From contig CANLIL010000017.1 in assembly GCA_947491305.1 (NCBI GenBank), forward strand, positions 1 through 44,040: 44,040 nt of DNA. The letters run 5' to 3'. This document shows, piece after piece, positions 34,044-42,825 of this stretch. Under the pieces are notes generated by a model. It was not told the origin of the DNA. It did not search any database and saw only the letters and a program-made list of their open reading frames with translations. The translations under genes were made by a program, and so were the position numbers. Numbering within the stretch: position 1 is the stretch's first letter; the number at the start of each line of letters is the position of its first letter. Source of the DNA: Flavobacteriales bacterium. Lineage in GTDB: Bacteria > Bacteroidota > Bacteroidia > Flavobacteriales_D > Crocinitomicaceae.

Positions 34044-34557
34044 AGCAAATTCAGTTTTCTTGCGTGTGGTTGAACCTCATGATGCTCCTTTGTTATTATT
34101 ATGGGAAAACAACCCACAACATTGGAAAGTAACAGATACAGAAGTTCCTTTTTCGATGCAAGCTATTTTGCAATTAATAGACCAGCAACAACAAATTCGA
34201 ATGACAGGTCAATTGAGAATGATGATTTGTTTGAATGAAACGGAAGAAGCAGTTGGTGCAATCGATTTGTACGATGTTGATTTCAAAAATAAAAATGCTG
34301 CAATTGGAATATTAATTGGTGACGCAAAAAATAAAAAGAAAGGGTATGCGGCTGAAAGTCTTGTTTTAATGCAGGAATACGCTAAAAATAGTTTAGAATT
34401 ATACAATTTATATTGTTCAATTCAAGCAGATAATGAAGCGAGTATTCACTTATTTGAAAAAATTGGATTTAAAAAAATTGGCACACGAAAAGAATGGTTT
34501 TTAATGAAAGGTCAACGCGTTGACGAAATATTGTATCAATTATGTCTAAAAAAATAA
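34036..34557 (+). CDS. GNAT family N-acetyltransferase (RimJ/RimL-like)
   Basis: A 173-aa GNAT-fold protein: LRVVEPHDAPLLLLWENNPQ at the start, EEAVGAIDLYDVDFKNKNA (strand 4) and the acetyl-CoA region near GDAKNKKKGYAAESLVLMQEY, then DNEASIHLFEKIGFKKIGTR. The substrate is unknown; similar proteins acetylate protein N-termini, spermidine or sugars. It is locked between dapF (8-base overlap) and mltG (16-base overlap). Confidence 0.88.
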   Translation: MFKANSVFLRVVEPHDAPLLLLWENNPQHWKVTDTEVPFSMQAILQLIDQQQQIRMTGQLRMMICLNETEEAVGAIDLYDVDFKNKNAAIGILIGDAKNKKKGYAAESLVLMQEYAKNSLELYNLYCSIQADNEASIHLFEKIGFKKIGTRKEWFLMKGQRVDEILYQLCLKK

Positions 34558-35603
34558 TTTACGTTGGAATTGCGGTTGCATTAATCGCTGGTATAGTTGT
34601 TTTTCCTAAATTCATGTTGTTTTGGAACAGTCGTAAAACAACCGAAAACACAATCTCAACAGAATTTTTGATCGATTCAAAAATGAATTTGGTTCAGTTG
34701 GCTGAAAAATTACAAGCCGTTGGAATTATAGACAATAAAGACGCATTCATTGCAGTGGGAGATTACAAAGGAATGACAGCTGAAAACATTGCGATTGGTA
34801 AATATATCATTGAACCAGCGACAGAATTTCGCAATGTTTTAAATGGTTTTAAATTAAACACTGCAGGAAATGGAAACAATGAAGTTGAAGTGGATGTTAC
34901 GTTTAATAATTGCCGAGATATTTATCAAATGGCTGGAAAAGTGTCTAAAACATTAATGATTGACAGCACCAAATTGGTTCAATTTATTGAGGATGAAGCG
35001 ACGTTAGAGAACTATCAAATGAACAGCGGAGAAATTCCTGTTTTGTTTTTACCAAATACGTATAAAATGTATTTTGATACGGATGAGAAAACATTTGTAC
35101 AGCGCATGGCGGATGAATTTAAGCGCTTTTGGAACGATGAACGTTTAAGTAAATTGAAAGAAGTTGGATTAAAGTATCCATCTGAAGCGGTAACATTAGC
35201 AAGTATCGTTTATTCTGAACAAGGAAGAAATAAAAGCGAATGGCCAATTATTGCAGGTTTGTATTTGAACCGCATTCAACAAGGAATAAAATTACAATCC
35301 GATCCAACGTTTAAATTTTGTTGGGGAGATCAATTGAAAGGGGTGCAACGTTTGTTGAATGTTCATCGTGATATTGATTGCTTATACAATACTTACAAAA
35401 TCATGGGATTACCTCCGGGTCCAATTTGTATTCCACCAACAGAAGTGGTTGATGCTGTTTTAAATCGCGATCCAAACAATTATATTTTTATGATGGCGAA
35501 GGCTGATTATTCTGGTTTACATGATTTTTCAGTGGAGTATTCCAAACATAAAATGTATGCTGAGAAATACCAACGTTGGTTGGCAAATGAATTGAGAAAC
35601 TAG
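34542..35603 (+). CDS. mltG: Endolytic murein transglycosylase
   Basis: A 353-aa single-pass inner-membrane protein: cytosolic N-terminal stub, TM helix about 5-25 (IIYVGIAVALIAGIVVFPKF), then LysM-like and YceG/MltG catalytic domains with ASIVYSEQ (catalytic Glu) and LQSDPTFKF, YNTYKIMGLPPGPI. It cleaves nascent glycan strands to set their length. It overlaps the GNAT gene by 16 bases; dapF-GNAT-mltG links DAP synthesis and peptidoglycan processing. Confidence 0.93.
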   Translation: MSKKIIYVGIAVALIAGIVVFPKFMLFWNSRKTTENTISTEFLIDSKMNLVQLAEKLQAVGIIDNKDAFIAVGDYKGMTAENIAIGKYIIEPATEFRNVLNGFKLNTAGNGNNEVEVDVTFNNCRDIYQMAGKVSKTLMIDSTKLVQFIEDEATLENYQMNSGEIPVLFLPNTYKMYFDTDEKTFVQRMADEFKRFWNDERLSKLKEVGLKYPSEAVTLASIVYSEQGRNKSEWPIIAGLYLNRIQQGIKLQSDPTFKFCWGDQLKGVQRLLNVHRDIDCLYNTYKIMGLPPGPICIPPTEVVDAVLNRDPNNYIFMMAKADYSGLHDFSVEYSKHKMYAEKYQRWLANELRN

Positions 35604-35610
35604 ACTTGCG

Positions 35611-36621
35611 ATGGAACAAAAACGTAGAAAATTCTTAAAAATTGGCTTACTTGGATTAGTTGCAGGAATTGTAAAGCCTGTACTTGCGACTTCAACTGAA
35701 GTTTCGAATGCGCCATTAAAAACACCGAAGTTAATCGGTAAAAAGCCAATTGTTATTTCAACTTGGAATCACGGTTTAGCAGCGAATTTAGGTGCTTGGG
35801 AAGTTTTGTCTAAAGGAGGAAAGTCAATTGATGCCGTGGAAAAAGGAGTGATGGTTACTGAATCTGATGCTACCAATCGAAGTGTTGGAATCGGAGGAAT
35901 GCCAGATCGCGATGGTCACGTTACGCTTGATGCTTGTATTATGGATGAACAATCGCGTTGCGGAGCAGTTGGTTGTTTGGAAGGAATCGCGCATCCAATT
36001 TCAGTAGCACGTGCCATTATGGAAAAAACACAGCATGTAATGTTGGTTGGTGAAGGGGCGAAGAAGTTTGCGTTGGATCATGGGTTTTCAACAATTAAAA
36101 CACCGATTCCTGCAGTAAAAGAAGCCTATTTGAAATGGAAAAAGGAAAATAAGGACGTTTTTAAAAAACCCGTTATCAATCACGAAAATCACGATACGAT
36201 TGGAATGTTGGCATTGGATAGTGCAGGAAATTTGAGTGGTTCGTGTACAACGAGTGGTTGGGCGTTTAAATTACCCGGACGCTTGGGCGATTCTCCAATT
36301 ATTGGTGCAGGTTTATTTGTTGACAATGAAATTGGAGCGGCGTGTGCAACTGGTTTAGGCGAAGCAATCATTCGTGTTGCTGGAAGTCATACGGTTGTTG
36401 AATTAATGCGACAAGGTCATACGCCACAAGAAGCGTGTCAATTGGCGGTGGAAAGAATCATTTCTAAACACAAAGATTTAACAGGCTTGCAATGTGGATT
36501 CATTGCCTTGGATAAGCAAGGAAATGTGGGAGCGTATTCCATTTTTAATGGATTCAATTATGCTTTAAAAACTTCCGATGAAGAGAAATTAGTGGATGCT
36601 ACTTACAATCGAAAATGGTAA
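35611..36621 (+). CDS. Glycosylasparaginase (N4-(beta-N-acetylglucosaminyl)-L-asparaginase)
   Basis: A 336-aa Ntn-hydrolase precursor. The N-terminus has a twin-arginine signal (RRKFLKIG, then a hydrophobic run to about residue 27), so it is likely exported by Tat. The autocleavage nucleophile Thr196 lies in NHENHDTIGM, and GRLGDSPIIGAGLF plus CATGLGEAI are the glycosylasparaginase substrate-binding motifs. These enzymes hydrolyse GlcNAc-Asn; isoaspartyl peptidase activity is an alternative but the HDTIGM context favours AGA. It starts 7 bases after mltG and overlaps the beta-mannosidase start by 7. Confidence 0.88.
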   Translation: MEQKRRKFLKIGLLGLVAGIVKPVLATSTEVSNAPLKTPKLIGKKPIVISTWNHGLAANLGAWEVLSKGGKSIDAVEKGVMVTESDATNRSVGIGGMPDRDGHVTLDACIMDEQSRCGAVGCLEGIAHPISVARAIMEKTQHVMLVGEGAKKFALDHGFSTIKTPIPAVKEAYLKWKKENKDVFKKPVINHENHDTIGMLALDSAGNLSGSCTTSGWAFKLPGRLGDSPIIGAGLFVDNEIGAACATGLGEAIIRVAGSHTVVELMRQGHTPQEACQLAVERIISKHKDLTGLQCGFIALDKQGNVGAYSIFNGFNYALKTSDEEKLVDATYNRKW

Positions 36622-39101
36622 AAAAACTAATTTATAGTTTGATGTTAATAATTGGTTGCATGCATGTAATCAATGCACAAGAACAGCTAAAATGGGAATT
36701 ATATCATCCGGTAAAAAAGGAATGGTTACCAGCTGGAACACATGGTTCGGTTCAAGAAAAACTAATAGATAGAGGGGAGTTGCCAGATCCTTATTTCGGA
36801 AAGAATGAAAATTTATTTGCTTGGATTGAAGACCATAAATGGATTTTCCGTTCGACCCTTGAATTGAGCAACGAACAATTGTCTGAAAAATCAATTGAAC
36901 TTCAATTTCCTGGAATCGATACGTATGCAGCAATTTATTTAAACGATTCTTTGATTGGTTTCACAGACAATGCGTTTCATCCATTTCAGTTTGACATTAA
37001 AAAATATGTTCATATTGGAAAAAATAAACTAGAAGTTATTTTTACGCCGCCGGTTTTAATGCATCAACAGCGTTACGAAACAGAACGTTTTCATTATCCT
37101 GCGCCCAACGATGTGCATCAAATTGCAATTGCTTCGTTGACTCGTAAACCTCAGTATCAATTTGGTTGGGATTGGGCATTACGCATGAATACGATTGGAT
37201 TTTTAAAACCGGTAAAAGTTACAGCGTTGAGTCATCCTCAAGTTGCGAACGTTCAAATAACAACCGATAAACTTTTGAATGACAGAGCTATTGTGTCTTT
37301 TACATTGTTTTTTCAATCAAAAACAACAGAAGAATTAACTTGGACAAGTAATCTATTTGGAACATTAAAAATTCCAAAAGGGGTTTTGTTCTTCAAAAGA
37401 ACCGAAATCATTGAAAATCCTGATTTGTGGTGGCCAAGAGGTCAAGGAAAAGCGTTTTTGTATAACGATTCCTGGAAATTAACAGCTAATGAACAAGAAA
37501 TTTGGAGCGTTCAAAAACGATTTGGTGTGCGAACAACTCAACTAATACAAGAAAAAGACCAATGGGGTACAAGCTATGTGTTGAAAGTCAACGATCGACC
37601 AGTTTTTTGTAAAGGTGGCGATTACATTCCACAAGACATGTTTCCTGCTCGTGTAACCGATCAAATGTTACAAGAAATGGTGCAGCAAATGGTAAAAGCC
37701 AATTTCAACATGGTGCGTGTTTGGGGTGGTGGTTATTATCCTGAAGAAGCTTTTTTCAATGCATGTGATGAAAACGGAATCATGGTGTGGCAAGATTTTA
37801 TGTTTGCTTGTGCGATGTATCCAGGTGATTCAGCGTTTTTAGCGAATGTGAAACAAGAATTAGATTTTCAAATTCCCCGCATTTCTTCCCATTCAAGTGT
37901 AGTACTTTTCAATGGGAATAATGAAGTCGATGTAGCTTGGAAAAATTGGGGTTTCCAATTGAAATACCAATTAATCGGTAAATCGGTCACTGAAATTGAA
38001 AAAGCGTACGATGATTTATTTAAAAAATTAATTCCAACTACCTTAACTACTTTTTCAACGATACCATACATTCATACTTCACCTTTGAGTAATTGGGGGA
38101 AAGATGAGTTTTACAACCATGGAACACAACACTATTGGGGTGTTTGGCACGGGAAGGATCCACTCGAAAATTTTGCTAAAAAAATTGGACGTTTCAATGC
38201 TGAATATGGATTTCAAAGTTTCCCAGAAAAAGCAACGATAGCAACGTTTTCAACTGAAAAAGATTGGGATTTGAATTCAGATGTAATGAAACACCATCAA
38301 AAAAGTTATGTTGGAAATGGCATGATTTTAAAACATGCGAAAATCTTGTACGGAGAACCTAAAAACTTTGACGATTTCGTTTATTTATCTCAATTAACAC
38401 AAGCCAAAGCAGTTGGTTTAGCGGTAAATGGACACCGTTTGGATGCGCCAAGATGCATGGGGACACTTTATTGGCAAATAAACGATTGTTGGCAAGCACC
38501 AACATGGTCAAGCATCGATTATTTTGGTAATTGGAAAGCCTTGCATTACGAAATCAAAAAAGATTACGAAGACATCGCTGTGTTGAGTAAAAACAATGCT
38601 GTTGGTAAGACGATTTATTACCTGTATTCTGATTACTATTTACCTTTTGAAACTACGGTTCATTCAACGGTTTTCGATTTATCTGGAAAAATCCTTTTTC
38701 AGCAAGATAAAAAGATTGAATTAAAAACCTTTGAACATCAACAACTCATTGAAGCATGTGATTTAGAAAAGTTCGCTGATAAAAATTGTTTGGTGCAATT
38801 TGAATGGATTTCAGTAAAAGGTCAACAGCTGATTCGAAATTATCCCCAAATCCCGAAAAAGCGAGATAAATGTGATGAATCGAAGGTTAAAATTACCCTT
38901 TTGTCAATCAATGAAACGAATAAAACAGCTGAAATAATAATTGAAAACAATGAATTCGTCGCTGATTTTTGGTTGCAATCTTCTAAAAAAGGCGTTCGAT
39001 TTGATACTAACTTCTGTCATTTTTTACCAGGAAAACATACCATTCAAGTGACGTTTGAAGACTTACCAAAACAAGAAGATTTTCAATTTACCTATCAATA
39101 A
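36615..39101 (+). CDS. GH2 family beta-mannosidase, exported
   Basis: An 828-aa protein with a signal peptide (residues 1-21). It has a GH2 jelly-roll sugar-binding domain (about 25-200), an Ig-like domain (about 205-310), a TIM barrel (about 311-600) and beta-rich C-terminal domains. Catalytic residues are Glu437 (FNGNNEVDV, acid/base) and Glu530 (FNAEYGFQSFP, nucleophile); WWPRGQG (272-278) and RVWGGGYYPEE (368-378) are beta-mannosidase rather than beta-galactosidase features. It removes terminal beta-mannose, including Man-beta1,4-GlcNAc of N-glycan cores. Directly downstream of and overlapping the glycosylasparaginase. Confidence 0.93.
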   Translation: MVKKLIYSLMLIIGCMHVINAQEQLKWELYHPVKKEWLPAGTHGSVQEKLIDRGELPDPYFGKNENLFAWIEDHKWIFRSTLELSNEQLSEKSIELQFPGIDTYAAIYLNDSLIGFTDNAFHPFQFDIKKYVHIGKNKLEVIFTPPVLMHQQRYETERFHYPAPNDVHQIAIASLTRKPQYQFGWDWALRMNTIGFLKPVKVTALSHPQVANVQITTDKLLNDRAIVSFTLFFQSKTTEELTWTSNLFGTLKIPKGVLFFKRTEIIENPDLWWPRGQGKAFLYNDSWKLTANEQEIWSVQKRFGVRTTQLIQEKDQWGTSYVLKVNDRPVFCKGGDYIPQDMFPARVTDQMLQEMVQQMVKANFNMVRVWGGGYYPEEAFFNACDENGIMVWQDFMFACAMYPGDSAFLANVKQELDFQIPRISSHSSVVLFNGNNEVDVAWKNWGFQLKYQLIGKSVTEIEKAYDDLFKKLIPTTLTTFSTIPYIHTSPLSNWGKDEFYNHGTQHYWGVWHGKDPLENFAKKIGRFNAEYGFQSFPEKATIATFSTEKDWDLNSDVMKHHQKSYVGNGMILKHAKILYGEPKNFDDFVYLSQLTQAKAVGLAVNGHRLDAPRCMGTLYWQINDCWQAPTWSSIDYFGNWKALHYEIKKDYEDIAVLSKNNAVGKTIYYLYSDYYLPFETTVHSTVFDLSGKILFQQDKKIELKTFEHQQLIEACDLEKFADKNCLVQFEWISVKGQQLIRNYPQIPKKRDKCDESKVKITLLSINETNKTAEIIIENNEFVADFWLQSSKKGVRFDTNFCHFLPGKHTIQVTFEDLPKQEDFQFTYQ

Positions 39102-39143
39102 GCGTAATATTTCAACGTACAACCTAATTTTTAGATATTTCCC

Positions 39144-39174
39144 TTTGAAAATAGTACCATGGTAACTACTTTTG
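39144..39174 (+). promoter_or_regulatory. Bacteroidota-type promoter of marR
   Basis: TTTG (39144-39147), a 19-base spacer and TACTTTTG (39167-39174). Only 4 bases separate the -7 box from the marR ATG, so the transcript probably begins at or beside the start codon (leaderless or nearly so). Confidence 0.78.
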
Positions 39175-39181
39175 TACCATG
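39152..39181. promoter_or_regulatory. Putative MarR operator inside the promoter
   Basis: The spacer holds TAGTACCATGGTAACTA (39152-39168), a dyad around the perfect palindrome TACCATGGTA (39155-39164). GTACCATG occurs again 20 bases on (39174-39181), overlapping the ATG. The two sites on one DNA face would let a MarR dimer block the promoter; this is inference from the layout. Confidence 0.6.
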
Positions 39182-39637
39182 AAAATTGAAGATGAAATTC
39201 AAACTCGTTTTAAAACGCCTCAGCAAAAAGCAATCATCAACATTCGCTATACATCCAACTTTTTAGGAAATATACAGAATTCTTTGATGGATCAATATGG
39301 GTTGAGCATGGCGCAATTCAATATTTTACGCATTTTACGTGGAGCGAAAAGCGCAATAAATGTTCAAACGGTGAAAGAGCGTATGATTGAAAAATCGCCC
39401 AACACGACGCGTTTAATGGATAAATTAATTGAAAAGGAATTAATCGAACGCACACGATGTACCAAAGATCGACGCGTTGTTTATGTGGAGATTTCAAAAG
39501 ATGGTTTGGCTATTTTAAAAGCGATAGATGACAATTCAGATATTTTGAATATGATTCAAGTTGGATTAAGCGATGAGGAATCTACAATTCTAAGTGAATT
39601 GTTGGATAAAGTTCGCAATCATTACCACAAGAAATAA
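39179..39637 (+). CDS. MarR-family transcriptional regulator
   Basis: A 152-aa winged-helix protein: helices at both ends for dimerisation and the wHTH at about 58-110 (INVQTVKERMIEKSPNTTRLMDKLIEKELI, wing ERTRCTKDRRVVYVEIS). MarR proteins repress genes and are released by small ligands or oxidation. It likely represses itself through the palindrome in its promoter. The downstream outer-membrane protein and nitroreductase are plausible co-regulated targets. The nearest gene starts 55 bases after its stop. Confidence 0.92.
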   Translation: MKIEDEIQTRFKTPQQKAIINIRYTSNFLGNIQNSLMDQYGLSMAQFNILRILRGAKSAINVQTVKERMIEKSPNTTRLMDKLIEKELIERTRCTKDRRVVYVEISKDGLAILKAIDDNSDILNMIQVGLSDEESTILSELLDKVRNHYHKK

Positions 39638-39692
39638 CTTATTATCCTTATTTTTACACGCTCAATTACGATTTTATAAAAAAGACAAATCC

Positions 39693-42164
39693 ATGTTCAA
39701 GATAGTACTTACAACTAGTTTTTTATTCATACTTATTACAGGATTTTCACAAGGAAAAGCACCTCAAGCTGAAGGTGTAATTATCGGTAAAATAATAGAC
39801 GACAGCACCAATAAGCCCATCGATTATGCTTCTATAAAATTGTTTTCCATAAAAGATTCAACATTAAAAATGGGGATTTTTACTAACGCTTATGGGAAAT
39901 TCAACCTCGAGCAAGTACCTTATGGAAATTATTATATAAAAATTACGTACACGGGTTACGAAACAAAACAAATCTCAGATGTTGCTGTTTCTGCATCAAT
40001 TAAGATTGCAAACATCGGAACTGTTCAATTAAAACCGCTCAATTTTAAAGAAATTGGTGAAGTTAAAGTTGTTGGGAAATTAGATGTATTGAAAGCTGGT
40101 ATTGATAAAAAGATTTACAATGTTGGACAAGATTTATCAGTAAAAGGAGGTTCTGCAAATGATGTATTGAACAACATTCCATCTGTTCAAGTCGATCAAG
40201 ATGGCGGTGTAACATTAAGAGGAGATGGGGGAGTGACCATTTTGATTGATGGTCGACCAAGTTCTTTGTCTGGAGGAAACGGTAAATCATTGCTTGATGC
40301 CTTGCCTGCTGGTTCAATTGATCGCATTGAAATTGTAACTAATCCTTCCGCTAAATACGACCCAGATGGTACTTCAGGAATCATCAACATCGTTTTGAAG
40401 AAAAATAAATTAAAAGGATTCAATGGTTTAATCAATGGAAGTGTTGGTTCTGGAAATATCAAAACTGGAAATGCAGTGGATGGTTCTGTTTCTTTGAGCT
40501 ATCGAAATTCTAAGTTCAATGTCTTTGGATCGTATACAGAACGTTATACTGAAGGCTATAGAGATAATTACTCGTATTCTCAAAAAATTAGTACTGCTAA
40601 CGATACGAATAAATTAATTCAAAATAGAGCAGGAACGGATTTAAATACGAGTCACACCTTCCGTTTAGGCGCTGAATATTATTTTAAACCAAGAAATGTA
40701 TTGAGTTTTTCAACAACGGGAAGTTTAGGCGAAAGAAATCGTTCTGGAGACCAATGGAACTCATCGTTTTCAGGTGAACAAACTCAAACGGCCTTGTGGA
40801 AACGCTATTCTTCTGATCCATCGCAACAAAAAAATGCGGATTTCAATTTGAACTATAAATACGATTTAAAAAATGACCGAGGTAATTTAATTGTCGATGT
40901 GAATCAATCGTTGGGGGAAGATAACATTCAAGGTTATTACACCCAAGGTTCTTATAATTTTGATTATTCTCCACAGTCAGCACAAGAATTAAGACAACAA
41001 TTGAATAACAAAGAAAAAAACAATGTTACTTCAGCACAATTAGATTTTACGTATTTGTTACCAAAGCAAAATGCTCGAATTGAAACGGGTGCAAAAATGA
41101 TCGCACGTAGACAAAATGTAAACACGTATTCTGAGGCGTACGATACTTTGTTGGGTGCTTTTGTAGAAAGTAACATGGCTAATTTTGAATACGCGTACGA
41201 TGAAAATATTTTCAGTGCGTATGGAATCTTTGGTCAACAACTAAAAAAGTTCAAGTATCAAGCGGGTGTTCGTTTAGAGAAAGCTTACCAAATCCCAAAT
41301 TTAATTTCAGATACCATTCGCATTGTCAACGATTATTTTAATTTCTTCCCTTCAGCACACATTCGTTACGCTATAACAGATAAATCAGAAGTGAGTTTGA
41401 GTTATTCACGCAGAATCACACGTGCCAATTCAGGCGATTTGAATCCATTTACCAGCTATGCAGACCCGTTCAATTTACGTGCTGGAAATCCTTATTTACA
41501 ACCTGAATTCATTAATTCTTACGATTTAGGATACAGCATTGAAAAACAAAAATTCTCTTTTACTGGAAGTGTATTTTACCGCCAAACGTCCGATATGATC
41601 ACACGTTACCGTACAATTGATGAAAACAATGTTTCAACGATGACAATGGTTAATTTATCCGGAAGTAATGCATACGGAGCTGAAATTGTGTTTGTTTTTA
41701 AACCGTATAAATGGTGGAGAAATACCTTCTCTTCCAATGCGAATTACACGGAATATTTATCAGATGGTTCTGTACAAGTATTTAACAATGGCGGTTTTAA
41801 CTGGAATTTTAAATGGTCATCATCGGTTGAGTTTTGGAAAAGAACGGCAACGTTGCAGTTGAATGTCAATTACAACGGTCCGAGAGTTTCCGTACTTGGT
41901 ATTGTGCAACGTAGAGGTCCGATTGACATTTCTTTTGAAAAAACATTTAAAGATGGTAAATGGTCGTTAGGTGCTAGATGCACAGATATTTTAGACCGTC
42001 AAGGGTTTTATTTAGTGATCGATCAACCATCCATTCAACAAGATACAGAGTTTAAATGGTTGACACGAAGATTTTACATCACCTTCTCGTATAAATTTGG
42101 GAAATTAGAAATGTCTAAAGGTTCCAAAGGTGGAGCAGGTGGCGATGGTGGTTTTGATATGTAA
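39693..42164 (+). CDS. TonB-dependent-receptor-like outer-membrane beta-barrel protein
   Basis: About 823 aa. Start chosen at MFKIVLTTSFLFILITGFSQ, the signal peptide; the open frame runs upstream to 39594 inside marR without meaning. After the signal come a CarboxypepD_reg domain (VIIGKIIDDSTNKPIDYAS), a plug (DVLNNIPSVQVDQDGGVTLR, IEIVTNPSAKYDP, SGIINIVLKK) and a long beta-barrel of the OMP_b-brl_3 type, ending in a Gly-rich tail. No TonB box is evident. Such proteins may import small molecules or assist OM assembly; the substrate is unknown. It sits behind marR. Confidence 0.9.
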   Translation: MFKIVLTTSFLFILITGFSQGKAPQAEGVIIGKIIDDSTNKPIDYASIKLFSIKDSTLKMGIFTNAYGKFNLEQVPYGNYYIKITYTGYETKQISDVAVSASIKIANIGTVQLKPLNFKEIGEVKVVGKLDVLKAGIDKKIYNVGQDLSVKGGSANDVLNNIPSVQVDQDGGVTLRGDGGVTILIDGRPSSLSGGNGKSLLDALPAGSIDRIEIVTNPSAKYDPDGTSGIINIVLKKNKLKGFNGLINGSVGSGNIKTGNAVDGSVSLSYRNSKFNVFGSYTERYTEGYRDNYSYSQKISTANDTNKLIQNRAGTDLNTSHTFRLGAEYYFKPRNVLSFSTTGSLGERNRSGDQWNSSFSGEQTQTALWKRYSSDPSQQKNADFNLNYKYDLKNDRGNLIVDVNQSLGEDNIQGYYTQGSYNFDYSPQSAQELRQQLNNKEKNNVTSAQLDFTYLLPKQNARIETGAKMIARRQNVNTYSEAYDTLLGAFVESNMANFEYAYDENIFSAYGIFGQQLKKFKYQAGVRLEKAYQIPNLISDTIRIVNDYFNFFPSAHIRYAITDKSEVSLSYSRRITRANSGDLNPFTSYADPFNLRAGNPYLQPEFINSYDLGYSIEKQKFSFTGSVFYRQTSDMITRYRTIDENNVSTMTMVNLSGSNAYGAEIVFVFKPYKWWRNTFSSNANYTEYLSDGSVQVFNNGGFNWNFKWSSSVEFWKRTATLQLNVNYNGPRVSVLGIVQRRGPIDISFEKTFKDGKWSLGARCTDILDRQGFYLVIDQPSIQQDTEFKWLTRRFYITFSYKFGKLEMSKGSKGGAGGDGGFDM

Positions 42165-42182
42165 TTGTTAAATAGTTGAAGG

Positions 42183-42770
42183 ATGCGTTTTAATTTATCG
42201 GAAATAACAGAATTAATTAAAAGTAGGAGAACGATTTATCCTGAGCAATTCAGTGATCGAAAAGTTCACAAAGAACAAATAGATTTGATTCTGAACAATG
42301 CTCAATGGGCACCAACGCATGGCAATACACAGCCTTGGCGCTTTAAAGTGTTTATGGAGGAAGGTCGCCAAGTGTTAAGTGATTTCTTAGCTGAAACGTA
42401 TTTGAAATTAACGCCACCGGAAGCACAAAACGACCTAAAATTGGCTAAAATGATGAAACGTCCGATGCAAGCATCTGCAGTTATTGCTGTTTGTATGGAA
42501 CGTCAGCCAACTGAAAAGATTTTAGAAATCGAAGAAATTGAAGCTGTTGCGTGCGCCATTCAAAACATGCATTTAACGTGTACCGCTTATGGTTTAGGAG
42601 GTTTTTGGGCGACACCAAAATTAATCTATTCGCAAGAAATGAATGAATTTTTAAAGATTGGTGCGAAAGATAAATGCTTGGGCTTGTTCTACATAGGTTA
42701 TCCTGCAATTGATTGGCCAGAAGCGCACAGAAAACCGCTTGAATATACGACCGAATGGATCAATGGTTGA
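42183..42770 (+). CDS. Nitroreductase family protein
   Basis: A 195-aa FMN-dependent nitroreductase: ELIKSRRTIYPEQFSD (FMN phosphate-binding Arg), NNAQWAPTHGNTQPWRF (flavin-binding loop) and YGLGGFWATPK. They reduce nitroaromatics, quinones or flavins with NAD(P)H. It starts 18 bases after the barrel gene, so it is probably co-transcribed and may share MarR control. Confidence 0.9.
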   Translation: MRFNLSEITELIKSRRTIYPEQFSDRKVHKEQIDLILNNAQWAPTHGNTQPWRFKVFMEEGRQVLSDFLAETYLKLTPPEAQNDLKLAKMMKRPMQASAVIAVCMERQPTEKILEIEEIEAVACAIQNMHLTCTAYGLGGFWATPKLIYSQEMNEFLKIGAKDKCLGLFYIGYPAIDWPEAHRKPLEYTTEWING

Positions 42771-42825
42771 TACATTTTAATCAATCCAATAAAATAGATT
42801 ACTAAAAAATGCGTTTTTTGTAAGG

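Noticed and set aside
39594-39692. Upstream extension of the outer-membrane barrel ORF into marR
   Set aside because: The extension lies in the marR 3' end and gives no signal peptide; the start at 39693 begins a clear signal peptide.
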